Assembly: GCA_025454375.1 (NCBI GenBank)
Contig: JALOOO010000005.1
Span: forward strand, 1 to 53,493
Reading direction: 5' to 3'
Length of the DNA stretch: 53,493 nucleotides
Origin: Leptolyngbya sp. Prado105
GTDB taxonomy: Bacteria > Cyanobacteriota > Cyanobacteriia > Leptolyngbyales > Leptolyngbyaceae
Under the pieces are notes generated by a model. The model made no database searches. It saw nothing but the letters and a program-made list of their open reading frames with translations, and had not been told where the DNA came from. Every line of letters begins with the position of its first letter. Within the stretch, counting starts at the first letter, position 1. Below, piece by piece: positions 37,084 to 45,118 of this stretch. The position numbers and the translations under genes are program-made.

Positions 37084-37113
37084 AGCTCCTAGCGATGCTA
37101 GGAGCTGTTTTAT
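37084..37113 (+). terminator. Intrinsic terminator of the small barrel gene
   Basis: AGCTCCTAGC (37084-37093) and GCTAGGAGCT (37097-37106) form a perfect 10-bp stem with a 3-base loop, followed by GTTTTATT. Confidence 0.88.
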
Positions 37114-37196
37114 TAGCCTTAAGAAAGAGGGTATTTGGAAGCCACTTCGTCAATATAAAGATAGAAATTTGAATAAGTTTTTAAGTTGAGGATTGT

Positions 37197-38042
37197 ATGA
37201 CTAATTCTGTCAAAGAAAAGATTTCAACCGATCTGAAACAAGCCAAAGAAGTTGGGCAATTGCGTGCCGATTGCATTCGGGACATTATGCGCAGTGCGAT
37301 CGCTCAGGTGATGTCAGAACTCAAATCGGGTACTGGAGATATTCGATCGCTGGTTAAGGATGCCTTCTCCAGTGCAGCAAACAGCTTACAAGAAAGCGGA
37401 ACCCAAGTAAAAGAAGACATTACGGCATCGGTTGAAGGAGTCATTGAAGGCATTAGCCGCGCTCGGCAGCAGCGGATTGCAGAAACCGAAGCGGAAGTGA
37501 AGCGCTTACAGGCTCAACTGTCCGAGCAGGAGGACGAGCTAGAGCAAGAAGTCGAGGCAGGAATGCACGGCTTAAAAGACGCTGCTAAAGACATGTCGAT
37601 CGAAGTTCGAGAACAAATTGACCAGACGATCGAATCGATTCGCAGTAGTGAGGAAGCGGCTTTGTTGAAGCGACGATATGCTCAGGTGCAAGCGCAATTA
37701 GCAATTTTGAGAGCAAATCTGGCAGCACGGACGGAAGATTATCACGATCGCGCTCAAGCCCATCTCGACGAAGCGAAAGAGTGGTATGACAAAGCGCGAC
37801 CGCAAGCTGAAGCGACAAAGGCTCAGGCAGACCAGAAAATGGCTGAGCTAGATCAAAAGATGGGTGAAGCGGGAAGTGCGCTAGCTCGCAAGGAGCGGCA
37901 GGTGAAACAGTTGCTCAGAGATCTCTTGAAGCAGGCAACGGATGTCGTGAAAGATGCGAGTGAGTCGCGCAAATCTAGCAAAACTTCAGAGCCAGCATTA
38001 CCGCCGACTCAGATTGAGATTGAAGATAGCAAAATTCGATAG
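37197..38042 (+). CDS. Coiled-coil, amphipathic-helix protein of unknown function
   Basis: 281 residues, almost entirely charged helix. No signal peptide or membrane helix. Long heptad-like stretches (about 75-125, AETEAEVKRLQAQLSEQEDE; 140-250, with YDKARPQAEATKAQADQKMA) resemble apolipoprotein- or LEA-like repeats. The first 70 residues have DIRSLVKDAFSSAANSLQES, recalling phasin-like helices. A Ser/Pro-rich tail follows. It may be a stress-protective, membrane-surface or scaffold protein; none of this is shown. Starts at ATG 37197, with the barrel gene's terminator upstream and a terminator downstream, so probably monocistronic. Confidence 0.72.
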   Translation: MTNSVKEKISTDLKQAKEVGQLRADCIRDIMRSAIAQVMSELKSGTGDIRSLVKDAFSSAANSLQESGTQVKEDITASVEGVIEGISRARQQRIAETEAEVKRLQAQLSEQEDELEQEVEAGMHGLKDAAKDMSIEVREQIDQTIESIRSSEEAALLKRRYAQVQAQLAILRANLAARTEDYHDRAQAHLDEAKEWYDKARPQAEATKAQADQKMAELDQKMGEAGSALARKERQVKQLLRDLLKQATDVVKDASESRKSSKTSEPALPPTQIEIEDSKIR

Positions 38043-38057
38043 ATTTGATCCCTAATT

Positions 38058-38108
38058 AAAAAATCGTTCGCCCTGGTCTTTCTAAAAAACTAGAGCGATC
38101 GATTTTTT
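38058..38108. terminator. Bidirectional terminator between convergent genes
   Basis: AAAAAATCGTTCGC (38058-38071) pairs with GCGATCGATTTTTT (38095-38108) with one mismatch. The T-run is read on the plus strand after the stem and the A-run gives T on the minus strand, so it can serve both the coiled-coil gene and the oxoamine synthase gene. The stem contains the HIP1 core. Confidence 0.75.
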
Positions 38109-38141
38109 GATCAGATGATCGATATTATTGAATCCGCAATC

Positions 38142-39428
38142 CTAAGCGCTAATCGTTGCCGCTTCCTGTTTGTACATTAGCTCCCGCACCTTGACCATGC
38201 CTGCTACGAGTTGATCCATCTCCTCGTGAGTATGCAGCGCATTCACCGTAATCCGAATTCTTGGCTTGGCAATAAACCAGATTGGAGACACCCAAATTCC
38301 CAACTCCAGCAACTCCCGCGCATAGACTTTCGGATTCATCTCAGTTGAAAGTAAAACCGGAACGACATTCGTTTCCCCGATCGCTTCAAATCCTTGAGCC
38401 GCTAAGCGCGATCGCAAATAGCGAGTACTTTCTTGCAAGCGCGAAACCAATTCTGGTTCTTTTTGCACTTCGCGGAAGCTCTGCAATGCAGCAGCCGTCA
38501 AAGGAGGAGCCAAAGAACAAGTCCCGATCGAAGTCGGTGAGCAGTTCATTAAAGGCTTCAACTCGGCGACATGCGTACTGATCGCCGCCCCCACCGAAGC
38601 GCCAAATTTTGCAAACGTCGAGAGAATCAAGGGATTAATTCCCCGATTAATCGCATCTTGTGGCTTTAAGCCAAAATGCTCATAAATCCCACGTCCTGTC
38701 TTACCCAGTGCTCCTGTTGCGTGCGCTTCATCCATCAGCAACGTACTATCTGGGTAGTGCGACAGAATTTCAATCATCTCCGGCAACGGCGCAATATCGC
38801 CATCCATGGAGAAGACTGCATCCGAGACGACCATAATGCGATCGCTCGGTTGCGCATAACGCTTTAGCTTCCGCGCCAAATCTTCCGTATCACAGTGGCG
38901 GTAAGCCTTGACGCGAACTCGGGGACTATAGCCGAAAAGTTTCCCTGATCGAGTTCCCGCATGAGCCAATGCCGACACAATGCAGCCATGATTTAGGACA
39001 TCTGTCATGATCAGCGTTTCGCGGGTATGCTCAAATCCCGGAATCGGAATCGCCAAGTGGCAGAACGCATCCATCAATGCCTGCATTCCCATCCAGGCAT
39101 TGAGAAAAAGCTGCGTATGAGGCAAATGCTTGAAACTTGACACCTCATCTTCAAGCTGACGGTGCAAATCAATCCGACCGCTAAGAACCGAGGTCGAACT
39201 ATTTGACGTACCGTATTGAAAAATAGCATCGATCGCAGCTTGTTTGACCGCTTCATTCTGAGTTAGACCCAGCACATCGTTCGTGCAAAACGTTAGAACT
39301 GTGCGTCGTATCCCGGTTTCAGCCTCCTCAATTTCCACCATATTTCCCTGGCGCTGATGACAGAGATACTCATCCGGGTCGAGTTCACTTTCATACCAAC
39401 GCCGCACATATTCCTTAACAACTTGCAC
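38142..39428 (-). CDS. Alpha-oxoamine synthase family PLP enzyme (KBL/BioF-like)
   Basis: 428 residues, fold-type I aminotransferase family. Enzymes of this group condense an amino acid with an acyl-CoA (or acyl carrier protein), releasing CO2. Visible: TNDVLGLTQN near the start, GTSNSSTSVLSGRIDLHRQL, LNHGCIVSAL (PLP-ring contact His), VVSDAVFSMDGDIAPL, MDEAHATGALGKTGRGIYEHFG in parts (MDEAHATGALG), and the Schiff-base Lys in STFAKFGAS. The GGY that usually follows the lysine loop is SVGAA here, and there is an insert HLAIPIPGFEHTRETL before the PLP region, so the substrate may differ from that of BioF or Kbl. No biotin genes are adjacent. No start choice problem; ATG 39428. Confidence 0.85.
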   Translation of the reverse strand: MQVVKEYVRRWYESELDPDEYLCHQRQGNMVEIEEAETGIRRTVLTFCTNDVLGLTQNEAVKQAAIDAIFQYGTSNSSTSVLSGRIDLHRQLEDEVSSFKHLPHTQLFLNAWMGMQALMDAFCHLAIPIPGFEHTRETLIMTDVLNHGCIVSALAHAGTRSGKLFGYSPRVRVKAYRHCDTEDLARKLKRYAQPSDRIMVVSDAVFSMDGDIAPLPEMIEILSHYPDSTLLMDEAHATGALGKTGRGIYEHFGLKPQDAINRGINPLILSTFAKFGASVGAAISTHVAELKPLMNCSPTSIGTCSLAPPLTAAALQSFREVQKEPELVSRLQESTRYLRSRLAAQGFEAIGETNVVPVLLSTEMNPKVYARELLELGIWVSPIWFIAKPRIRITVNALHTHEEMDQLVAGMVKVRELMYKQEAATISA

Positions 39429-39581
39429 AGTTTACTCCTCTCACCTGCATGACGTTCGCAATTTGCTTCTGACTCAACAGTATATTTGTCGATGATGAAT
39501 TTCGCTCATAAATCAAGCGCAATTCTGGTTGATCTCAAAATATTAAGACGTGATAACAGCTTATCAGGACTCACAGAAATC

Positions 39582-39622
39582 AAAAAAAACAGCGATCGCA
39601 ATTCAAGTGCGCGATCGCTGTT
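39582..39622 (-). terminator. Intrinsic terminator built from two HIP1 palindromes
   Basis: AACAGCGATCGC (39588-39599) and GCGATCGCTGTT (39611-39622) form a 12-bp stem around 11 bases. The A-run at 39582-39589 gives T on the minus strand, so it ends transcripts of the gene at 39642-40529. Confidence 0.85.
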
Positions 39623-39641
39623 TCTGAGGGAGTCAATTCTC

Positions 39642-40529
39642 CTAGATTTCTGCGACTGCCCGTTCTACGAGACGACGCGCTAGGGTTTGCGTTCCCGTGT
39701 GGGTGTAGTATTTCACGGCAACGTCAAGAAATGCGCCCACATAGTCGAGTTTGTCAGCCGAAACGTCCACAACTCCTTTCACTCGATCGAGCAGGGTCTG
39801 CTGGGTCAAATTTCGCTCTGAGACAAAATTTCCCATCCAGCCCTTGACCGAATCAAAGCTCTGCCCAATAAATCCAAGTTTGTCGGACGAATTATTGCCC
39901 GGAATCAAGGATTGGACACTATTAAAGGATTGATTTTTCTCCAATTCGTCTGGACTGGTGCTGCTAATCGTAGACAGTCCTTTTTGAATAAAATCGCCCC
40001 CCAGGGGGATCAAGCCATCAAAACTCACCAATGCCGCCATTCGCATCAAAGATTCGCCGCTATAGTCTCCTAGAGCCGCGAGAAAGTCTCCAATGCTGTC
40101 CCCTGGAATTCCGTTAATTTGACAGAATGAAACCAGTTCGACGACGAGCTTGACACAGAGATCAATACTTTGAGCTTTTTCGGGCTTCGGGGTCAGGTTG
40201 CTCAAGAAGCCCAGGAACGAGATATCTTGACCGACTTTGTTTGCCAAAGCAGCGGCTCCAAGTGCCCCTGCGGCATTATCGACGGTCTGATAGAGCCACA
40301 TGGCGCGCTGATAGCCCTGAGATTCGTCGTTATAGAGATATACGGCGCGTTCTCCGATCGCTTGGATCAGGCTTTCGTCGGTTTCGCCTGTAACGGCACG
40401 AATCGTGTTGGTGAACCCGGTAAGATTTTGCCATTGCCCAGGGACAAGAAAATCAAGGGTTTGAAGGGCCTTGACAGTCGTGCCTCCGGTGGGCAGTTCG
40501 TCTACCAGTTCAAAAATCGGTTTACTCAT
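39642..40529 (-). CDS. Hypothetical protein, unknown function
   Basis: 295 residues, not recognised. No signal peptide or membrane helix is evident. It is mostly predicted helix with moderately hydrophobic segments (AAGALGAAALANKVGQ, LVVELVSFCQI) and one Asn/Ser-rich patch (about 190-215). A C-terminal ARRLVERAVAEI helix ends it. It is 39 bases after a lipoprotein gene in the same direction, so the two probably form an operon closed by the HIP1-type terminator. A cytoplasmic or peripheral role is likely; nothing more can be said. Confidence 0.65.
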   Translation of the reverse strand: MSKPIFELVDELPTGGTTVKALQTLDFLVPGQWQNLTGFTNTIRAVTGETDESLIQAIGERAVYLYNDESQGYQRAMWLYQTVDNAAGALGAAALANKVGQDISFLGFLSNLTPKPEKAQSIDLCVKLVVELVSFCQINGIPGDSIGDFLAALGDYSGESLMRMAALVSFDGLIPLGGDFIQKGLSTISSTSPDELEKNQSFNSVQSLIPGNNSSDKLGFIGQSFDSVKGWMGNFVSERNLTQQTLLDRVKGVVDVSADKLDYVGAFLDVAVKYYTHTGTQTLARRLVERAVAEI

Positions 40530-40568
40530 AAAAAACCTATAATGAAAATTTCAGAATCGGAGCGAGTC

Positions 40569-41093
40569 TTAGCCTTTTAGCTGAGACAGTCCTTTAAGGT
40601 CAAATTTCGAGAGCCACTGTTCGCGGTCTTGCTTAGTAAAAGAAGGGTCACGCGATAACACTTTGACCTGATACTTTCCGACGAGGACTCCTGTTTGGGT
40701 ATTGCCCATCGTCATGGCGGGAAAGCCATTGATCTTTTCAGCCGCGTTTTGATATTTTGCAGCAGCAGCAGGCAGGCTAGATGTATCGGAGATCGACAAC
40801 ATTGCGAGATCCTTGCCGTCTTTTTTTAATTTGGCTTCTGCAAAGCCTTTTTTCTCCTGGGTATAAACTCTCTCATAACCTGCACCCGGTTTTGGGAAGT
40901 ACTTGTTGAACTGGCTGCCTTGAGTGGCATCTTTTGCAACCGCAACTACGCCAGGTTTGTTGCTCTCTTTCTGTGCCTCAGAAAAGCGATCGGGGGCTTT
41001 CGCCTGACAGCCGCTAATAAACAAGGCGATCGCTAACATCATGGCGACGATCCCACGCCGCCAACCTGTGAAAGTCAATGCTTGGTGTCTCAT
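40569..41093 (-). CDS. Putative lipoprotein, unknown function
   Basis: 174 residues. Basic N-terminus, hydrophobic stretch and lipobox FISGC (Cys-29) show a lipoprotein. The mature part (about 45-170) is a compact mixed domain: YERVYTQEKKGFAEAKLKKD, DLAMLSISDTSSLP, GFPAMTMGNTQTGVLVGKYQ, VKVLSRDPSFTKQDREQWL. The pattern of a short beta-sheet with a final helix suggests a small binding or stress-related module, but I cannot name the family. First gene of a two-gene unit with the protein at 39642-40529. Confidence 0.72.
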   Translation of the reverse strand: MRHQALTFTGWRRGIVAMMLAIALFISGCQAKAPDRFSEAQKESNKPGVVAVAKDATQGSQFNKYFPKPGAGYERVYTQEKKGFAEAKLKKDGKDLAMLSISDTSSLPAAAAKYQNAAEKINGFPAMTMGNTQTGVLVGKYQVKVLSRDPSFTKQDREQWLSKFDLKGLSQLKG

Positions 41094-41275
41094 AGGAGTG
41101 TTGAAAATTGAACTATACGATCGATTAACGCGCGCATCTGTTTTGTGGCAACCGACTCAAGTTAGAGATCGCGCACGATCCCTACAAAACTCAGAGGCTC
41201 CTCCGCTACTGTAAAAGGTTCTCGTCCGAATTTCACGCGATCGCAGCACTTTGCAATGAAAAAAGAAAATTTTTA

Positions 41276-42337
41276 TCAATCGGAGCGAAGATAGCGATCG
41301 TATTGCTTCACGATCAATCGCTGAACCGCGATGATAGCGGGATTTACTTCGACGTAGCGGCGAGTGGGATCTTTCAGGTAGTTTGCTTGTTCCGATTCGA
41401 TCATTTCAATATCTTGATGCAAGAATGGCAAGAATAATAGATGTAAGATTAGTGGCTGCAAGGCTCGACGCAACGGATTGAGTAACCAAGTTGGAATCGG
41501 AAGTCGCAAGAAGAACAACGCAAACGATCGACTCTCAGTTTGTGAGATGGGCAGGCGCATTAAGTAGAGTGAGGAGACGTTTTCGAGTTTATTCACATAA
41601 TTTGGATACTGATAATCGATCGAAATTGTCTTTGTCGTAGTGCCGCCATCTTTGCTAAATCCAAGCAGCTTCGTGAGGAATCCTCGATACGAAACTCGGT
41701 ACTCTGCAATGATCGATTCCTCAGTTTCACGGAGCTTGATGAGTACAGGGTCAAACCAGCCTTGTAAATTTTGATGGAGGTAGCCATGAAATACATCCAT
41801 CGTGTTTTCATTGCAAATTGAGAAGTGGGCTTTGAACGCAGCCCCAAGCGGAATCATTAAACAGTTTGGATCGTCGTATTCGGGGATTTGGAGAGGGGAC
41901 TGTGTTGCGGCTAAAGCCCGATCGCCTGGAAAAATCCAAATCAACCCATACTTTTCCTGTACCGCGAAAGTTTTCATTTGAGCGCAAGGCAGCTTTTGCC
42001 CTTCATTCCAGTAGGGAATCCCAACACATTCGCCTTGTCCGTTGAATTCCCAACCGTGATAGCCACAGACGATCGCATCGCCTTGGACTTTGCCTTTATC
42101 CATCGCAACGCCTTTGTGGGGGCAGACATTTTCGACGGCTTGAACTTGATTTTGGGAATCTCGGTAGAGTGCGATCGCTTGGTTCCAAATGCGGATGGGC
42201 AAAATTTTTTCAGCTTTCAAATCCTCTGCCCAAGCAACTGCGTACCAGTAGTTTGGGTTAATTCCGACTTCGCGCACCCGGTTCTGAATGGTCTGACCTT
42301 GAAGCGTTGTTGAAAGTGTACTTGCCAATTCGAGCAT
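41276..42337 (-). CDS. Rieske non-haem iron oxygenase, alpha-subunit type
   Basis: 353 residues. The N-terminal Rieske domain binds a 2Fe-2S cluster through C72-x-H74 (VCPHKG) and C91-x2-H94 (CGYHGW). The catalytic domain has NENTMDVFHGYLH (176-188), with Asp-181, His-184 and His-188 placed as the electron bridge and mononuclear iron ligands. Two hydrophobic stretches near 275-305 (LPIPTWLLNP, LILHLLFLPFLH) suggest membrane association, as in the chlorophyll-breakdown and ring-hydroxylating PaO/CAO-type enzymes of phototrophs. The substrate is unknown. It is flanked by same-strand genes separated by terminators, so is probably a single unit. Confidence 0.87.
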   Translation of the reverse strand: MLELASTLSTTLQGQTIQNRVREVGINPNYWYAVAWAEDLKAEKILPIRIWNQAIALYRDSQNQVQAVENVCPHKGVAMDKGKVQGDAIVCGYHGWEFNGQGECVGIPYWNEGQKLPCAQMKTFAVQEKYGLIWIFPGDRALAATQSPLQIPEYDDPNCLMIPLGAAFKAHFSICNENTMDVFHGYLHQNLQGWFDPVLIKLRETEESIIAEYRVSYRGFLTKLLGFSKDGGTTTKTISIDYQYPNYVNKLENVSSLYLMRLPISQTESRSFALFFLRLPIPTWLLNPLRRALQPLILHLLFLPFLHQDIEMIESEQANYLKDPTRRYVEVNPAIIAVQRLIVKQYDRYLRSD

Positions 42338-42381
42338 TACCTAGTTTTTCCTCTGGAATCCGTGTGATTCATACTAGCAAC

Positions 42382-42409
42382 AAAAAAAGGGGCATATCTC
42401 CCCCTTTTT
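42382..42409 (-). terminator. Intrinsic terminator of the DUF2752 gene
   Basis: Plus-strand AAAAAAAGGGG (42382-42392) pairs with CCCCCTTTTT (42400-42409) around CATATCT. On the minus strand the stem is followed by seven T. It lies 76-103 bases past the stop of the gene at 42485-42898. Confidence 0.82.
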
Positions 42410-42484
42410 CCTAGATTGCTCATTCGAGTTTACGACCCATGTGTAGTGTTTCAGGACTGAAGCTTTTTTGACTGGTCGAATTTG

Positions 42485-42898
42485 CTACATAACAAGCTGA
42501 TAGAGCATTTCTCTAAAGAATAAAAACCGCACCAGCCAGTATCCTAAGAGACTTCCGATCAATAAAATCGTCAAGCGATTTCGAGACTCCAAGCGTTCAA
42601 GCAGATGAACCAACTTTGAGTGTCTTGACTGAGGGAGCACGATCGCGCTCCCCATTAATCCGATAACTAGCACTACAAGCGGCGCAAACGCATGAATCTC
42701 TAACGCATGATCTATATGTCCGTGCATGAATTCGATCGTGGCACGCGACAGTCCACAACCCGGACAAGGGACACCTAATCCGGCACGAATCGGACATTGC
42801 CAACTGGGTAAACCGAGCGTCAGTAAGCTGAAGTGCAGTAATCCAAGTCCGATTAAACCGAGGCAGATTTTGCGCGATCGCACTAATGTAGCCAACAT
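42485..42898 (-). CDS. DUF2752 membrane protein
   Basis: 137 residues with three membrane helices (about 10-30, 72-90, 107-127). The family signature is the cysteine motif CPIRAGLGVPCPGCGLSRA after the first helix, with TIEFMHGHIDHALEIHAFAP behind it. DUF2752 proteins are widespread and uncharacterised; the CxxC could bind metal or be redox-active. It lies three bases from the stop of the DUF429 gene on the same strand, so the two are likely co-transcribed. Confidence 0.88.
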   Translation of the reverse strand: MLATLVRSRKICLGLIGLGLLHFSLLTLGLPSWQCPIRAGLGVPCPGCGLSRATIEFMHGHIDHALEIHAFAPLVVLVIGLMGSAIVLPQSRHSKLVHLLERLESRNRLTILLIGSLLGYWLVRFLFFREMLYQLVM

Positions 42899-42901
42899 AA
42901 C

Positions 42902-43615
42902 TCAAACGATTGTAGGTACTACAATATAGCCCGAGTCTCGATCACCGAGGACTAAGTTTTTCTCTAATCCCCAATACCACCAGTATGCTGCTGCATAGGC
43001 ACAAATCAGACTATCAAGCTGATCTTCTAACGCTTTCAATTCAGTTCCTTTGTTTGGAATTTCTGGGAGCGTTGCGATTTCTAATCGCGGTTTTATGTTT
43101 GGTAATTTCTCTAAGATGTGTTGTCTTAATTGTATTAATCCAGCTTTGCGTTGTGCGATCGTGCCTTTTTTATATTTTAAGATCTGATTCAATCCGAATA
43201 GATGAATCATTGCCGGATGTGGAAACATTTCGATTTGGTAGCGTCCTAGAGATCGAGGCTGAATCGTTGGCGCATGGGCAAATCCGCGTGCTTCTAACCT
43301 GAGTCCAACGCCTAAAGTACGATCGGCAAATGGCAAATTTAAATTCGCGGGATAGCATCCGGCATGATATTTACCAAAATACTTGTGAGCCAAACGATCG
43401 GGAATTCGACTGCCCGTTTGATTTGGAATCAGAGTGGGAGCATCAACCGCAACAATTCCTGCATCCGGGCTAAAGTGATCAACCCACGCAAAAATATCTG
43501 CGATCGAGGTTTCTCGTCGCAGATCAAGCAAAACCAATGTGTCGCTAGCAAAATTTAGACAGCACAGACCGCTAGGATTTTCGCCCCAAGCGAGATCAAT
43601 CCCTAAACACCTCAA
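42902..43615 (-). CDS. DUF429 family protein (predicted RNase H-fold nuclease)
   Basis: 237 residues. The N-terminus GIDLAWGENPSG is the DUF429 signature with the first Asp of the RNase H-like fold. VAVDAPTLIPNQTGSRIPDR (20 residues) supplies the second acidic residue and the region LEDQLDSLICAYAAAYWW the third. Members are predicted nucleases without a known substrate. It heads a probable two-gene unit with the DUF2752 gene (four-base gap). The gene before it on the same strand is 42 bases upstream, so the unit may be longer. Confidence 0.85.
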   Translation of the reverse strand: MRCLGIDLAWGENPSGLCCLNFASDTLVLLDLRRETSIADIFAWVDHFSPDAGIVAVDAPTLIPNQTGSRIPDRLAHKYFGKYHAGCYPANLNLPFADRTLGVGLRLEARGFAHAPTIQPRSLGRYQIEMFPHPAMIHLFGLNQILKYKKGTIAQRKAGLIQLRQHILEKLPNIKPRLEIATLPEIPNKGTELKALEDQLDSLICAYAAAYWWYWGLEKNLVLGDRDSGYIVVPTIV

Positions 43616-43657
43616 AGAACCCTCCGACAGCAGGTTTAAATCAGTCGCAAAATAAAG

Positions 43658-44038
43658 CTAGCGATGCTCTTCGGTTCTCAATCTTTCGATCTCGGCTCGA
43701 ATTGCTGCAAGTTGGGCTGTAAGTTCTTGCAGTTCAAGCTGAACTTCTGGCGAGGGAGGCTTGACTTCGATTGCCGTTGTCGGAACGGTGGTCGAAGCAG
43801 AACTCATTTCACTGCGTCTTTGAGCAATAAAATTATCGACATAGTTGCGAGCCTCAACTTCTGTGACTTCGCCCTTTTCTGCCCATTCCTGAGTCAACCC
43901 TTCCAAATCAACCTTGAGCTTTGCTAAATTTGCCTCTCGCTTCTGCGGATCTTGCAGAATTTCGACGAGTGAAGCAGTGGCTCCAAGGGTCACCCGAAAA
44001 CTCTTTTGTAGTAATCGAACAACAGTATCAGTGGTCAT
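43658..44038 (-). CDS. Small coiled-coil protein, phasin-like
   Basis: 126 residues. The N-terminal half is an amphipathic helical region (VVRLLQKSFRVTLGATASLV, 20 residues; then LQDPQKREANLAKL) resembling phasins and related short cyanobacterial proteins. A Ser/Thr/Pro-rich linker (about 75-95) joins a final coiled coil (LELQELTAQLAAIRAEIERL). No membrane helix. A granule- or membrane-surface role is possible, but it is not shown by the neighbourhood. It precedes the DUF429 gene by 42 bases on the same strand. Confidence 0.7.
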   Translation of the reverse strand: MTTDTVVRLLQKSFRVTLGATASLVEILQDPQKREANLAKLKVDLEGLTQEWAEKGEVTEVEARNYVDNFIAQRRSEMSSASTTVPTTAIEVKPPSPEVQLELQELTAQLAAIRAEIERLRTEEHR

Positions 44039-44196
44039 AGATAACGTTGTAATTCATTACTTGGATCTTACTGCAATCATTCTTGAGTCGGGTAAATGTT
44101 CACGATCGCTCAAACGATCGAGGTCGTTCAGAAGAGAGAGGTAAAGGCTTTGATTCTTGCTTAGCGTATGAATCGAAGTGTTTAAGATTACTCACA

Positions 44197-44988
44197 ATGA
44201 AACCCTCACTTAAGTTTCTCATCGCAGGTCTTTTAAGTTTTAGTCTCAGTGTTGCGCTGCCTTCCATGGCACAAACTCAAGGCAGTCCGGCAACTCCTTC
44301 TTCTGGAAATCGCCCTGATGGAATTGCGCCAACTGAAACGAATAGCCCAGCAGCACCGGAAGATCGCGACACCGGGATTCCTCCTGTCCAAACGCCTTCA
44401 GGTAATCAAAATATTCCGGGTAATCAAAATATTCCGGGTAATCAAAATATCCCAGGCGTTGTTACTCCGGCAAACCGCCCAACGGGAGAAACGTTTTCAA
44501 GCGCAGAAGATCAAACGATCGATCAAATTGTCCGCACCAATCGATCATTTGAACTGTTTAACGCACTTCTAAGAGTCGCTGAATCTCAAGGCACATTTGC
44601 TGGAGAGTTCGCAGGTAGTGCTGATTACACCGTATTTGCCCCAACCGACGAAGCGTTAGCAGCGATTCCAGCAGCGACCTTTAAGGCATTAGTTCAACCA
44701 GAAAATCGGGATGTACTGGCACAAGTGCTAGAGAATCATATTGTGCAGGGTCGAGTGTCTTCGAGTGATCTCGCGGCAAGACAAGTGCGATCGCTCGGTG
44801 GGAATCCGCTCCCGGCTCAAGGCGGCGCGGGTGCATTAGCGGTTGGCAATGCTCGTGTGATTGGACCGGATATTCTAGCAGACAATGGCATTATCCATGC
44901 GGTTGATCAAGTCATTTTGACTCCTGATTTACAGTCGAGACTGACGACTCTGGTTCCGCAAGCCTCAACAAATCCCACGGTTCGGTAA
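44197..44988 (+). CDS. Secreted fasciclin (FAS1) domain protein
   Basis: 263 residues from ATG 44197; the frame is open further upstream but that part has no signal peptide. Signal peptide with cleavage near PSMA-QTQ, then a Pro/Asn/Gly-rich linker with three GNQNIP repeats, and one FAS1 domain (about 105-250): DQTIDQIVRTNRSFELFNAL (20 residues), YTVFAPTDEAL, LENHIVQGRVSSSDL, NARVIGPDILADNGIIHAVD and QVILTP. FAS1 domains mediate adhesion or matrix contact. It is secreted or surface-exposed, expressed alone, and followed by an unusual hairpin. Confidence 0.9.
   Translation: MKPSLKFLIAGLLSFSLSVALPSMAQTQGSPATPSSGNRPDGIAPTETNSPAAPEDRDTGIPPVQTPSGNQNIPGNQNIPGNQNIPGVVTPANRPTGETFSSAEDQTIDQIVRTNRSFELFNALLRVAESQGTFAGEFAGSADYTVFAPTDEALAAIPAATFKALVQPENRDVLAQVLENHIVQGRVSSSDLAARQVRSLGGNPLPAQGGAGALAVGNARVIGPDILADNGIIHAVDQVILTPDLQSRLTTLVPQASTNPTVR
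44401..44454 (+). repeat. Three 18-bp tandem repeats in the fasciclin gene
   Basis: GGTAATCAAAATATTCCG occurs at 44401-44418 and 44419-44436, and a copy with two changes at 44437-44454. It encodes GNQNIP three times in the linker between signal peptide and FAS1 domain. Confidence 0.88.
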
Positions 44989-44998
44989 GAGAATTGGC

Positions 44999-45063
44999 AG
45001 ACCTCGATCGCACAATTCATTCTCGCGATTCATTCTCGCGATTCATTCTCGCGATCGAGGTCT
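44999..45063 (+). terminator. Large hairpin with triplicated 13-bp loop repeat, downstream of the fasciclin gene
   Basis: A perfect 13-bp inverted repeat, AGACCTCGATCGC (44999-45011) and GCGATCGAGGTCT (45051-45063), encloses three perfect copies of ATTCATTCTCGCG (45015-45027, 45028-45040, 45041-45053); the last copy runs into the right arm. It lies 10 bases after the stop codon. There is no long T-run, so it may be a factor-independent end, a stabilising stem or a repeat element. Confidence 0.7.
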
Positions 45064-45118
45064 CTGTCCCCAACCTCTGACACAATGACTAATTGAATAT
45101 GCTTGGAGCGCAAAATTT

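Noticed and set aside
44083-44196. Longer start of the fasciclin gene
   Set aside because: It would place a charged, non-hydrophobic stretch in front of the clear signal peptide that starts at 44197.
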